From: Amycolatopsis sacchari
GTDB taxonomy: Bacteria > Actinomycetota > Actinomycetes > Mycobacteriales > Pseudonocardiaceae
Reading direction: 5' to 3'
Assembly (NCBI RefSeq): GCF_900114035.1
Contig: NZ_FORP01000007.1
Span: forward strand, 279,846-343,845
Length of the DNA stretch: 64,000 nt
Part shown: one piece after another, positions 22,580 to 30,839 of the stretch
Position numbering within the stretch: the stretch's first letter is position 1
How the letters are laid out: each line of letters starts with the position of its first letter
Position numbers and translations under genes: made by a program
Notes under the pieces: generated by a model
Told to the model about the DNA's origin: nothing
The model's database searches: none
Seen by the model: only the letters and a program-made list of their open reading frames with translations

Positions 22580-23743
22580 CTACCGAAATGCTGGGTACAG
22601 CGGCAGCTCGAGCCCCGGCCCGTGCCGCGCGTCGAGCGCCGCGGCGACGGCGGTGGCGTGCCCGGCGACCTCGCGCCGCCCCAGCCGCTCCGCGTCCACC
22701 GCCAGGTTGCGCCACCAGGTGACCAGCGCGGCGGGCTTGTCGCCGCCGCCCGCGAGCACCGTCCAGGTGCTGACCCAGACCAGCAGCAGCTGGTGGTCCA
22801 GCAGGTGCGCGAACAACACGTCGTTGTCGGCCAGCCCCGGCCAGACCGCGATGACCTCCGACCGCCACGCGGCGACCATCGCCTCGCTCATGCCCGCGGG
22901 CAGCGCGAGCGGCTCGGGGCAGGTCGCGAAGGGCACCCGCAGGTGCGCGGCGTCGATCAGCGCGTTGCGCACGCGTCCGCGTTCGAAGTCGAGGAACCGC
23001 ACTCCACCGCTGGTCACGAGGTTGTTGTCCGGGCTGAGGTCGACCGGGCTGAACGCGCGGTAGGCCAGCGACCTCGCGCGCTCCAGCGCCGCCGCGGCGA
23101 ACTCCCGCACCTCCTCCGGCGTGTCCACGCCCAGGTGCTCGGACAGCAGCGCGGAGAGCTGGGCGGACGCCGCGCCGGGGGTGCTGTCCTCGTGCTTGAC
23201 CGGGCCGCCGAGCCTGCGCAGCAGCGCGTCGAAATCCGCCTCGCGCCCGGCGGTCGTGGCGTGCATCCGGCCGAGGGAGCGCGCCCACGACAGCAGCGCC
23301 CGCTCAGCGGCACGGGCGTCGCGCCCCCGCAGCTTGTCCCGCAACGTCGGTGCGGCGCCGAGGTCGTCGATCACCAGGACCCGGCGGGCACCGTCGTGCG
23401 CCAGCAGCTCCGGGCACATCCGCTCCTCGGGCGGCAGCGCCGTGAACAGCTGGTAGCTCACCGCCTCCTGGGCGAACGGGTCGGGCGCGGCCTCCGGCTT
23501 CGCCTCGGGGTAGTGCTTGATGACCAGGGTGCGCGGCAGGCCGAAGGGCGAGGACGCGATCTTCGCCCTGACCACCGTCGCCGGGCCGCTGCCCGGCAGT
23601 GCCTCGGGGTCCACGAGGGCGATGGCACTGCCGAAGCGGTGTTCGAGCACCGCCTCCCCGGCCGCGACCGCCGCCGCGACGGCCGGGTCCACGGGAGTAC
23701 CTGCTGTGCCTGCGGTGTTGTCTTCGGAAGTCTCCACGGTCAT
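22580..23743 (-). CDS. Aminoglycoside phosphotransferase-fold protein
   Basis: This 387-aa protein has the APH/choline-kinase fold. It contains VIKHYPEAKPE near residue 77 (ATP-binding lysine), the catalytic loop SPVDLSPDNNLV near 268 in place of the usual HGDLHxxN, and the metal-binding FLDFERGRVRNALIDAAHL. The histidine of the catalytic loop is replaced, so the substrate could be unusual or activity weak. A role in aminoglycoside resistance is not supported. The ATG at 23743 (MTVETSEDN) was chosen over a more upstream start inside a GC-rich leader. Neighbours give no pathway clue. Confidence 0.75.
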   Translation of the reverse strand: MTVETSEDNTAGTAGTPVDPAVAAAVAAGEAVLEHRFGSAIALVDPEALPGSGPATVVRAKIASSPFGLPRTLVIKHYPEAKPEAAPDPFAQEAVSYQLFTALPPEERMCPELLAHDGARRVLVIDDLGAAPTLRDKLRGRDARAAERALLSWARSLGRMHATTAGREADFDALLRRLGGPVKHEDSTPGAASAQLSALLSEHLGVDTPEEVREFAAAALERARSLAYRAFSPVDLSPDNNLVTSGGVRFLDFERGRVRNALIDAAHLRVPFATCPEPLALPAGMSEAMVAAWRSEVIAVWPGLADNDVLFAHLLDHQLLLVWVSTWTVLAGGGDKPAALVTWWRNLAVDAERLGRREVAGHATAVAAALDARHGPGLELPLYPAFR

Positions 23744-23789
23744 CGTCTTCGACCCTACTAGCGGCCCGAGGGCCAACTCCACCACCATT

Positions 23790-24737
23790 TCAGCCCGCGG
23801 ACAGCGGGCGGCCACCCGTGCGCACCCGCTGTCCCCTGCGGCGCAGTGCCAGCACGACGGCGGCGGCCGCCACGATGCCGATGAGGTTCACCACGAGCTG
23901 CGCCACCGACTCCAACGAGCGGCGCCAGTCCCCGGTGACGGCCGCGACCGCGGCGTACCCGGCGGCGGGCACCGTGGTCACCGAGATGAACACGCCCACC
24001 AGCGCGGCGGACTTGGCGGAGGTCATCGCGAGCATGCCCGCGGCACCGGCGAGCAGCGCGACGATCAGCGAGTACCAGCCGACCTCGTAGACGAAGTCGA
24101 CCTGCGGGTGCTCCCCCGAACGGAACGCCGACACGTCCAGCAGCCCCACGAGCTCGCTCAGCAGCGTCACCCCCGCGGTGACCGCCATCGCGACCGGGAA
24201 GCCGATGCCGAGCGCGGCGCCCGCGCGGCGCATCAGGTCACCGCGCCGCAGCACGAGCCCCACGGCGAGGGCCGCGAGCGGCCCGAACTCCGGCCCCACG
24301 ACCATCGCCCCGACGATCGTCACCGGCGAGTCGGTGATCACGCCCACCGACGCCAGCAGGCACGCGATGGCCAGGAACGCCAGGAACGTCCCGTTGAGGC
24401 GGGACTCCTCGCCGGTGCGGCTGAGCAGCTCCTCCCACACCACCGCGTCGGCGCTCTCCCCCGGCGCGGCCTCCTCGGCCCGGTCGGCGGAGTCGGACAG
24501 CGCCGTGTCGAGCGACTCCAGCGTGATGCCGCCGTGGTGGTCGAGGTCCAGCCCGCACAGCAGGTCGAGGATCTCGTCCGCCGCCTCACGCGCGACGTCG
24601 GCCTCGATGAGGTCGCCCGCCGGCTCGAGCGCGGCGCCCCGGTGCACGACGATGTGTGCCGTGCCCGGGTGCGACCGCAGCCGCGCCAGCGCCTCGTCCG
24701 TGCTGCCCGCCGGGCTGATCACCCGCAGGTGCAGCAC
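23790..24737 (-). CDS. DUF389 membrane protein
   Basis: This 315-aa protein has a cytoplasmic N-terminal domain of about 120 residues resembling an ACT-like regulatory fold. About five to six membrane segments follow. The family signature GVITDSPVTIVGAMVVGPEFG lies near residue 130 in the first membrane region. DUF389 proteins are widespread in actinobacteria and their function is not established; transport has been proposed. It starts at GTG 24737, only 4 nt after the aspS stop, so it is probably co-transcribed with aspS. Confidence 0.85.
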   Translation of the reverse strand: MLHLRVISPAGSTDEALARLRSHPGTAHIVVHRGAALEPAGDLIEADVAREAADEILDLLCGLDLDHHGGITLESLDTALSDSADRAEEAAPGESADAVVWEELLSRTGEESRLNGTFLAFLAIACLLASVGVITDSPVTIVGAMVVGPEFGPLAALAVGLVLRRGDLMRRAGAALGIGFPVAMAVTAGVTLLSELVGLLDVSAFRSGEHPQVDFVYEVGWYSLIVALLAGAAGMLAMTSAKSAALVGVFISVTTVPAAGYAAVAAVTGDWRRSLESVAQLVVNLIGIVAAAAVVLALRRRGQRVRTGGRPLSAG

Positions 24738-24741
24738 CGGC

Positions 24742-26523
24742 TCACGCCTTTTCGGCCGGCTTCACCGGTGGCTTGGCGTCGATGCCCGCCTCCTTGCGCT
24801 GCTGCGCGGTGATCGGCGCGGGCGCCCCGGTCAGCGGGTCGTAACCGCCGCCGGTCTTGGGGAACGCGATGACCTCGCGCAGCGACTCGGCCTTGGCCAG
24901 CAGCATCGTGATCCGGTCCCAGCCGAACGCGATCCCGCCGTGCGGCGGCGGGCCGAACTGGAAGGCGTCGAGCAGGAAGCCGAACTTCTCCTGCGCCTCC
25001 TCCTCGGACAGGCCCATCACCTCGAAGACGCGCTTCTGCACGTCGGCGCGGTGGATACGGATGGAGCCGCCGCCGATCTCGTTGCCGTTGCAGACGATGT
25101 CGTAGGCGTAGGCCAGCGCGTTGCCCGGGTCCTGCTCGAACTTGTCGATCCACTCCGGGGTGGGCGAGGTGAACGCGTGGTGCACCGCGGTCCACTTGCC
25201 GGAGCCGACCGCGACGTCGTCGCCGATCTCCTCGACCGGTGCGAACAGCGGCGCGTCGACGACCCACACGAACGACCACTCGTCCTCGTCGATCAGCCCG
25301 AGGCGGTGGCCGATCTCGACCCGCGCGGCGCCGAGCAGGGCGCGGGCGCCGTTCGGCGTGCCGGCGGCGAAGAACACGCAGTCACCGGGGTTGGCGCCGA
25401 CCTTCTCGGCCAGGCCCTCGCGCTCGGCCTCGGAGATGTTCTTCGCGACCGGGCCGGACAGCGTGCCGTCCTCGCCGATGAGCACGTACGCGAGGCCCTT
25501 CGCGCCGCGCTGCTTGGCCCACTCCTGCCACGCGTCGAGCTGGCGGCGCGGCTGGCTGCCGCCGCCCGGCATCACCACGGCACCCACGTAGGGGGCCTGG
25601 AACACGCGGAACGGCGTGTCGGCGAAGTACTCGGTGAGGTCGGTGAGTTCGAGGCCGAAGCGCAGGTCGGGCTTGTCCGTGCCGTAGCGGGCCATGGCGT
25701 CGGCGTAGGTCATGCGCGTGATCGGCCGGGGCACGTCGTGCCCGATCAGCTTCCACAGCGCCGCGACGATGTCCTCGCCGACCTTGATCACGTCGTCCTG
25801 CTCGACGAAGCTCATCTCGATGTCGAGCTGGGTGAACTCGGGCTGCCGGTCGGCGCGGAAGTCCTCGTCGCGGTAGCAGCGGGCGATCTGGAAGTAGCGC
25901 TCCATGCCGCCGACCATCAGCAGCTGCTTGAACAGCTGGGGCGACTGCGGAAGGGCGTACCACGAGCCGGGCCTGAGCCGCGCCGGGACGACGAAGTCCC
26001 GCGCGCCCTCGGGCGTGGAGCGGGTCATCGTCGGGGTCTCGATCTCGACGAAGTTCTGCGCGTGCAGCACCTCGCGCGCGACGCGGTTGACCTCGCTGCG
26101 CAGGCGCAGGTTGAAGGCGGGGCCGCTGCGGCGCAGGTCCAGGTAGCGGTACTTGAGGCGCACCTCCTCGCCGACGTCCACGCGGTCGTCGATCGGGAAG
26201 GGCAGCACCGCCGACTCGGACAGCACGTCCAGCTCGGTGGCGAGCACCTCGATCGCGCCCGTGGCGATCTCGGCGTTCTCGTTGCCCTCGGGGCGGCGGG
26301 AGACCTCGCCGGTGACCTTGACGCAGTACTCGGAACGCAGCTGGTGCGCGCGCTCGGCCATCTCGCCCTCGCGGAAGACGACCTGGGCGACCCCGCTGGC
26401 GTCCCGCAGATCGATGAAGATCACCCCGCCGTGATCGCGCCGCCGGGCGACCCACCCGGTGAGCGTGACGATCTGGCCGGCGTGCTCGGCACGCAGGGTG
26501 CCGGCGTCGTGGGTGCGAAGCAC
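24742..26523 (-). CDS. aspS: Aspartyl-tRNA synthetase
   Basis: This class IIb synthetase of 593 aa has an N-terminal OB-fold anticodon domain ([20 protein letters not shown]). Class II motif 2 follows ([20 protein letters not shown]) and motif 3 ([13 protein letters not shown]). A GAD-type insertion domain of the bacterial kind lies between about 290 and 420. Actinobacteria commonly use a non-discriminating enzyme that also supports Asn-tRNA through GatCAB; this cannot be confirmed here. The GTG at 26523 follows AAGGAGAG. The frame is open far upstream but encodes low-complexity Ala/Pro/Arg, which was discarded. Confidence 0.97.
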   Translation of the reverse strand: MLRTHDAGTLRAEHAGQIVTLTGWVARRRDHGGVIFIDLRDASGVAQVVFREGEMAERAHQLRSEYCVKVTGEVSRRPEGNENAEIATGAIEVLATELDVLSESAVLPFPIDDRVDVGEEVRLKYRYLDLRRSGPAFNLRLRSEVNRVAREVLHAQNFVEIETPTMTRSTPEGARDFVVPARLRPGSWYALPQSPQLFKQLLMVGGMERYFQIARCYRDEDFRADRQPEFTQLDIEMSFVEQDDVIKVGEDIVAALWKLIGHDVPRPITRMTYADAMARYGTDKPDLRFGLELTDLTEYFADTPFRVFQAPYVGAVVMPGGGSQPRRQLDAWQEWAKQRGAKGLAYVLIGEDGTLSGPVAKNISEAEREGLAEKVGANPGDCVFFAAGTPNGARALLGAARVEIGHRLGLIDEDEWSFVWVVDAPLFAPVEEIGDDVAVGSGKWTAVHHAFTSPTPEWIDKFEQDPGNALAYAYDIVCNGNEIGGGSIRIHRADVQKRVFEVMGLSEEEAQEKFGFLLDAFQFGPPPHGGIAFGWDRITMLLAKAESLREVIAFPKTGGGYDPLTGAPAPITAQQRKEAGIDAKPPVKPAEKA

Positions 26524-27120
26524 TGCGGTTGCTCTCCTTGAAAAGGCACGGTGGCTAGCAGGGGATTTGCTGCCCGTCAAGGCTAACGAACGCACCCCGG
26601 GGCGGCGCGAGCAGGTTTCTCCTACCGGTTGGTGGGTGCGGGGTGGTGGCGCGGTGGGCGGGGGTGGCGCGGGGGCTGGCGTCTGCGGTGAGCGGGGGTG
26701 GCGCGGATGGCGCGCGGTGGCGCGGATGGCGCGCGGTGGCGCGGATGGCGCCGGGGGCGCGCGGGGTGTCGCGAGAGAGCGGGACGAGCGAGGCGCGAGT
26801 ACGCGCGGGGTGGGACGGGACGGGCGCGGCAAGGCACGAGCACGCGCCGCGAGTGCGCACCGAGTGCTGGGCAGCGCGAGCGCACCGGGCCGTCGCGCAA
26901 GGCGGCGCAAGCGCGCAGGACGGGCCGAGTGCACACGGCGGCGCGAGCGAGCGGCGGCAGCTGGGCGGATGCTGGGCGAGCGCAGCGGACGGCTCGGCGG
27001 CGCGAGCGGTGCGAGCACGTGGGACTGGCGTGCAGTGGCGGCCAGGCGGCACGAGCGACCCGCCGCCCGCACAAAAACCTGACCCAGCGCCCGCGGAAAG
27101 CCCGCCACCGACCCCGGCCG
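26524..27120. other. Non-coding gap with low-complexity repeats
   Basis: About 600 nt lie between the aspS start and the 3' end of the radical-SAM gene. Frames are open on both strands only because of extreme GC content, and their translations are Ala/Arg/Gly/Pro strings without start signals or motifs. The section 26640-27060 is G-rich on the plus strand with repeated GGCGCGG and GGCGCGAGC words. The aspS promoter must lie at its left end. No RNA gene was recognised. Confidence 0.6.
26699..26755. repeat. Three tandem 19-bp repeats
   Basis: Three consecutive units of TGGCGCGGATGGCGCGCGG begin at 26699, 26718 and 26737. The first two are identical and the third ends GCCGGG. They lie within the gap upstream of aspS. 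The spacing is contiguous, so this is a tandem repeat and not a CRISPR array. Confidence 0.8.
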
Positions 27121-28137
27121 TCACAGCAGCGTCATCTGCTCTGGGACCACCTCCGCTTCCCGGGGCGTGGGGATGCGGTGGGACGCCTCGCCGCGGTCGC
27201 GGGCGAAGCCGTGGCGACGGAGCAGTGGGCCGACCCTCGCGGCGAGGACCCGGCGGTAGCCCGCCGCCGCGTAGGAGCCTCTGCCGTAGATCTTCCGGTA
27301 GCCGTCCACCAGCTCCGGGTGTTCCCGCGCCAGCCACTGCGCGTACCACTCGCGCGCGCCCGGCCGCAGGTGCAGGGCGAGCACGGTCGCGCTCGTGGCT
27401 CCCGCTTCCGCGACCTCGGCCAGCAGCGCGTCCAGCTGCTCGGTCGAGTCCGTGAGGCCCGGCAGCACCGGCGCGATCATCACCCCGCACGGCAGCCCCG
27501 CGTCCCGCAGGCGGCGGACCAGCTCCAGGCGCGCCTGCGGGCTCGGGGTGCCCGGCTCGACGCGCCGCTGCAGCTCACGGTCCAGCAGCGCGATCGACAC
27601 CCCGAGCCCCACCTCGACATCGCCCGCCACCGAGCGCAGCAGCGGGATGTCCCTGCTCATCGTGGTGCCCTTGGTCAGGATCGAGAACGGCGTACCCGAC
27701 TCGGCGAACGCGCGGATGATGCCGGGCATCAGCCGGTACCGCCCCTCCGCCCGCTGGTACGGGTCGGTGTTGGTGCCCATCGCGACGTGCTCCCGCCGCC
27801 AGCTCGGCCGCTTCAGCTGCCGCGCCAGCACCTCCGGCGCGTTGATCTTGACCACGACCTGCGTGTCGAAATCCCGCCCCGCGTCGAACTCCAGGTACGT
27901 GTGGGTGTTGCGCGCGAAGCAGTAGGCACACGCGTGACTGCAGCCGCGGTACGGGTTGACGGTCCAGCTGAACGGCACGGCCGACTGGCCGGGCACGCGG
28001 TTGAGCACCGAGCGCGCCCGCACCTCGTGGAACGTCACCCCCGCGAACTCCGGCGACCGCACCGACCGCACGAGCCCGTCGAGCCCCAGCAGGGCCTGCT
28101 GCGGATCACTGTCCGCCCGTTGACTGTCCCACCTCAT
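27121..28137 (-). CDS. Radical SAM protein of the Rv2578c type
   Basis: This 338-aa radical-SAM enzyme has the cluster motif C66-x3-C70-x2-C73 within NPYRGCSHACAYCFAR. Further stretches are KINAPEVLARQL, AMGTNTDPYQRAEGRYRLM and VMIAPVLPGLTDS. It belongs to the group containing mycobacterial Rv2578c and distantly related to spore photoproduct lyase; the reaction is unknown. The ATG at 28137 is directly preceded by a perfect LexA box. Rv2578c is, to my knowledge, in the M. tuberculosis LexA regulon, so a DNA-damage role fits. The upstream open frame is an artefact antisense to the PLP-lyase gene. Confidence 0.88.
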   Translation of the reverse strand: MRWDSQRADSDPQQALLGLDGLVRSVRSPEFAGVTFHEVRARSVLNRVPGQSAVPFSWTVNPYRGCSHACAYCFARNTHTYLEFDAGRDFDTQVVVKINAPEVLARQLKRPSWRREHVAMGTNTDPYQRAEGRYRLMPGIIRAFAESGTPFSILTKGTTMSRDIPLLRSVAGDVEVGLGVSIALLDRELQRRVEPGTPSPQARLELVRRLRDAGLPCGVMIAPVLPGLTDSTEQLDALLAEVAEAGATSATVLALHLRPGAREWYAQWLAREHPELVDGYRKIYGRGSYAAAGYRRVLAARVGPLLRRHGFARDRGEASHRIPTPREAEVVPEQMTLL

Positions 28138-28145
28138 ACCCTCAG

Positions 28146-28161
28146 TCGAACACGTGTTCGA
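28146..28161. promoter_or_regulatory. LexA/SOS box
   Basis: TCGAACACGTGTTCGA is a perfect 16-bp palindrome and an exact match to the actinobacterial SOS consensus TCGAAC-N4-GTTCGA. It ends 9 nt upstream of the radical-SAM start codon, so LexA binding would block that promoter. Confidence 0.88.
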
Positions 28162-28175
28162 TCGACTGTCAACCC

Positions 28176-29234
28176 TCATCCGGCGCGCTTGACCAGCTCC
28201 CGCACCAGCTCGGCGACCTCGGCCGGGCTGAACTCCAGCGCGTTTTCCCCCACCGTGACCTCGAAACCGCACCTCGACAGGTCGGGCGAGGAGCGCACTC
28301 GGAGGAACAGCTGGATCCCCCGCTCCTCCACCATTCGCTCCCCCGCGAGCTGCGCCGCCGCGCGGGACACCGGCAGGTGGACGTGGAACAGCGGGGTCTG
28401 CGGCGGATCGGGGAACACGCGGGCGACGCCGTCGGCGTTCACGGCCGCCGCGATCGCCACGGCGTGGTCGCGGAACTCCGCCATCCGCGGGACCAGCCGG
28501 TCGAGCCCGGCGAGCGCGCCGAGCGCCAGCGGCCACGCGTCGGGGATCGCCCCGCCCAGCCGCCTCCGCCACACCCCGGCTTCGGCGACCACGTCCGCAC
28601 CGCCCGCCAGCACCGCGCCGCGCGTGCCCTGGATCCCCTTGTACAGCGAGACGTACACCGAATCGAACAGCCCGGCGATCTCGGCGAACGGGCGGCCGTA
28701 GAACGGCTGCGCCTCCCACAGCCTGGCGCCGTCGAGGTGGGCCGCCGCCCCACGTGCGCGGGCCAGCCGCACCTGCTCGGTCAGCTCGTCCCACTCCGGC
28801 AGCACCCCGCCGAGATCACGCTGCGGCAGCTCCCAGACGACGGCCGCGAGCGGCTCGGCCACCGCCGCGAGGTCGTCCGTGCGCAGCAGCTCGTTGCGGT
28901 CACCCGCCGGGTGGAACCGCAGCCCGTGCACGGCGTTGTAGCCCTGCAGCTCCCACGCGTCCAGGTGCGACTGGGGGTGCGCGGCGAACGCGCGCCGCCC
29001 GCTGCGCTCGGCGTGCACGCGCAGCGCGGCCTGCTGAGCCATCGTGCCGCTCGGGAAGAACAGCGCGGCCTCGGCGCCCAGCAGCTCCGCGATCCGCTCC
29101 TCCAGGCGCGCCACCGGCTCCTCGGGCAGCGTGTCCTCGTCGACGAGTGCCGCCCACTCGCGCAGCAGGGCCGCGGGCCTGCGGCGGATCGGGGCGTGCA
29201 GGGCGAGCGAACGGCGGATGCGGGTGGGGTCCAT
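28176..29234 (-). CDS. PLP-dependent threonine aldolase/beta-eliminating lyase family protein
   Basis: This fold-type I PLP enzyme of 352 aa resembles low-specificity threonine aldolases. The PLP lysine lies in SLYKGIQGTRGAVLAG near residue 210, with the substrate/PLP aspartate in AAAHLDGARLWEAQPF near 175. ALFFPSGTMAQQAALR forms the phosphate-binding turn near 62. Members cleave threonine to glycine and acetaldehyde or act on related amino acids; the exact substrate is uncertain. The ATG at 29234 (MDPTRIRRSL) was selected. It is divergent from an aldehyde dehydrogenase gene, a plausible partner for an aldehyde product. Confidence 0.85.
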   Translation of the reverse strand: MDPTRIRRSLALHAPIRRRPAALLREWAALVDEDTLPEEPVARLEERIAELLGAEAALFFPSGTMAQQAALRVHAERSGRRAFAAHPQSHLDAWELQGYNAVHGLRFHPAGDRNELLRTDDLAAVAEPLAAVVWELPQRDLGGVLPEWDELTEQVRLARARGAAAHLDGARLWEAQPFYGRPFAEIAGLFDSVYVSLYKGIQGTRGAVLAGGADVVAEAGVWRRRLGGAIPDAWPLALGALAGLDRLVPRMAEFRDHAVAIAAAVNADGVARVFPDPPQTPLFHVHLPVSRAAAQLAGERMVEERGIQLFLRVRSSPDLSRCGFEVTVGENALEFSPAEVAELVRELVKRAG

Positions 29235-29360
29235 ACCGCGATCCTGCCAGTGCCGTCCGACGGCTTTCGGTCTCCCGCTCAGTGGAAGGCCCACTGGGCA
29301 GCGCCGCCCGCGGTTTCCCAGACTGTCCGCCGGACCGCACCCCCAGCCAGGAGAGACGAC

Positions 29361-30821
29361 TTGAGCTTCCTCGACGACGAGAAGTGGACCGGCCGGATCT
29401 GGACCGGCAGCTGGACGCGCGCGGCCGGGGGTGACGCCCCCGTGGTCGAACCGGCCACCGGCGCCGAGCTGGGCCGCATCGGCGTCGCCACCCCCGAGGA
29501 CCTGGCCGCGGCGGCCGCGCGGGCGGCGGTGGCGCAGCGAGAGTGGGCCGCGACGCCGTTCCAGGAACGCGCCGCGGTGCTGCGCCGCGCCGGGGACCTG
29601 TGGCGCAGGCACGCCGACGAGCTGCGGACCTGGCTGGTCCGCGAGGCCGGGAGCGTGCGCGGCAAGGCGGACTTCGAACTGCACGTCGCCGGGCAGGAGT
29701 GCTACGAGGCGGCGGCACTGCCCTCGCACTCGATGGGCGAGCTGCTGCCCAGCGAGGAGCCCCGGCTGAGCATGGTCCGGCGGGTGCCGGCGGGCGTGGT
29801 CGGGGTGATCTCGCCGTTCAACGCGCCGCTGATCCTGTCGATCCGCTCGGTGGCCCCCGCGCTCGCGCTGGGCAACGCCGTGATCCTCAAGCCGGACCCC
29901 CGTACCGCGGTGTGCGGCGGGGTGGCGCTGGCCCGCGTGTTCGAGGAGGCGGGGCTGCCCGCCGGGGTGCTGCAGGTCCTGCCCGGCGGCGCGGAGACGG
30001 GCGCGGCGCTGGTCACCGATCCGCACGTCCGGGTCATCTCGTTCACCGGGTCGACGGCCGCCGGCCGGTCGGTCGGCGAGCTCGCGGGGCGGCACCTGAA
30101 GCGGGCGCACCTGGAGCTGGGCGGCAACTCGGCGCTGGTCGTGCTGGAGGACGCCGACCTGGAGGAGGCGATGAGCGCCGCCGCGTGGGGCTCGTTCTTC
30201 CACCAGGGCCAGATCTGCATGACGACCGGCAGGCACCTGGTGCACGCGTCGCTGTACGACGAGTACGTCGAGCGGCTCGCGGCGAAGGCGGACTCACTGC
30301 GCGTGGGCGACCCGGCCACCGAGGACGTCGCGCTCGGCCCGATCATCGACGCCGGGCAGCGGGACAAGATCCACGCGCTGGTCACCGCCAGCGCCGACGC
30401 GGGCGCGAAGGTCGTGGCCGGGGGCACGTACGAGAACCTGTTCTACCGCGCCACCGTGCTCGCCGACGCGGGCCCGTCGGTGCCCGCCTACGAGCAGGAG
30501 GTGTTCGGCCCGGTCGCCCCGGTGACGAAGTTCTCCACTTTGGACGAAGCCGCGAAACTGGCCTCCGACAGCGAGTACGGGCTGTCGCTGGGCATCCTGA
30601 CCGCGGACGTGCACCGCGGCCTGCGGCTGGCCGAGCGCATCCCGACGGGGATCGCGCACATCAACGACCAGACGGTGAACGACGAGGCGCTCGCCCCGTT
30701 CGGTGGCGTGGCCGCCTCGGGCACGGGCTCCCGCTTCGGCGGCCCGGCGGCGAACATCGAGGCGTTCACCGAGGCCCGCTGGATCACCGCCCGCGGTGAC
30801 GTGGCGAGCTACCCGTTCTAG
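29361..30821 (+). CDS. NAD(P)-dependent aldehyde dehydrogenase, benzaldehyde/vanillin type
   Basis: This 486-aa aldehyde dehydrogenase has the active-site cysteine C286 in HQGQICMTTGRHL, the glutamate in LELGGNSALVV near residue 252 and the cofactor motif FTGSTAAGRSVG near 230. GVISPFNAPLILS near 152 is typical of the benzaldehyde/salicylaldehyde/vanillin dehydrogenase branch. The best start is TTG 29361, preceded by AGGAGAGACGAC; no ATG or GTG gives the conserved N-terminus FLDDEKWTGRIW. The divergent PLP lyase could supply an aldehyde, but an aromatic aldehyde is the likelier substrate given the cou-like cluster elsewhere in the window. Confidence 0.88.
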   Translation: MSFLDDEKWTGRIWTGSWTRAAGGDAPVVEPATGAELGRIGVATPEDLAAAAARAAVAQREWAATPFQERAAVLRRAGDLWRRHADELRTWLVREAGSVRGKADFELHVAGQECYEAAALPSHSMGELLPSEEPRLSMVRRVPAGVVGVISPFNAPLILSIRSVAPALALGNAVILKPDPRTAVCGGVALARVFEEAGLPAGVLQVLPGGAETGAALVTDPHVRVISFTGSTAAGRSVGELAGRHLKRAHLELGGNSALVVLEDADLEEAMSAAAWGSFFHQGQICMTTGRHLVHASLYDEYVERLAAKADSLRVGDPATEDVALGPIIDAGQRDKIHALVTASADAGAKVVAGGTYENLFYRATVLADAGPSVPAYEQEVFGPVAPVTKFSTLDEAAKLASDSEYGLSLGILTADVHRGLRLAERIPTGIAHINDQTVNDEALAPFGGVAASGTGSRFGGPAANIEAFTEARWITARGDVASYPF

Positions 30822-30839
30822 CCCAGCCGGCAACAGGTT

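Noticed and set aside
22580..23743. Aminoglycoside resistance gene
   Set aside because: The fold is APH-like, but the catalytic HxD histidine is changed and the context is housekeeping, so a resistance call is not supported.
26640..27060. CRISPR-like array
   Set aside because: The repeats are contiguous 19-mers without unique spacers, and no cas genes are present.
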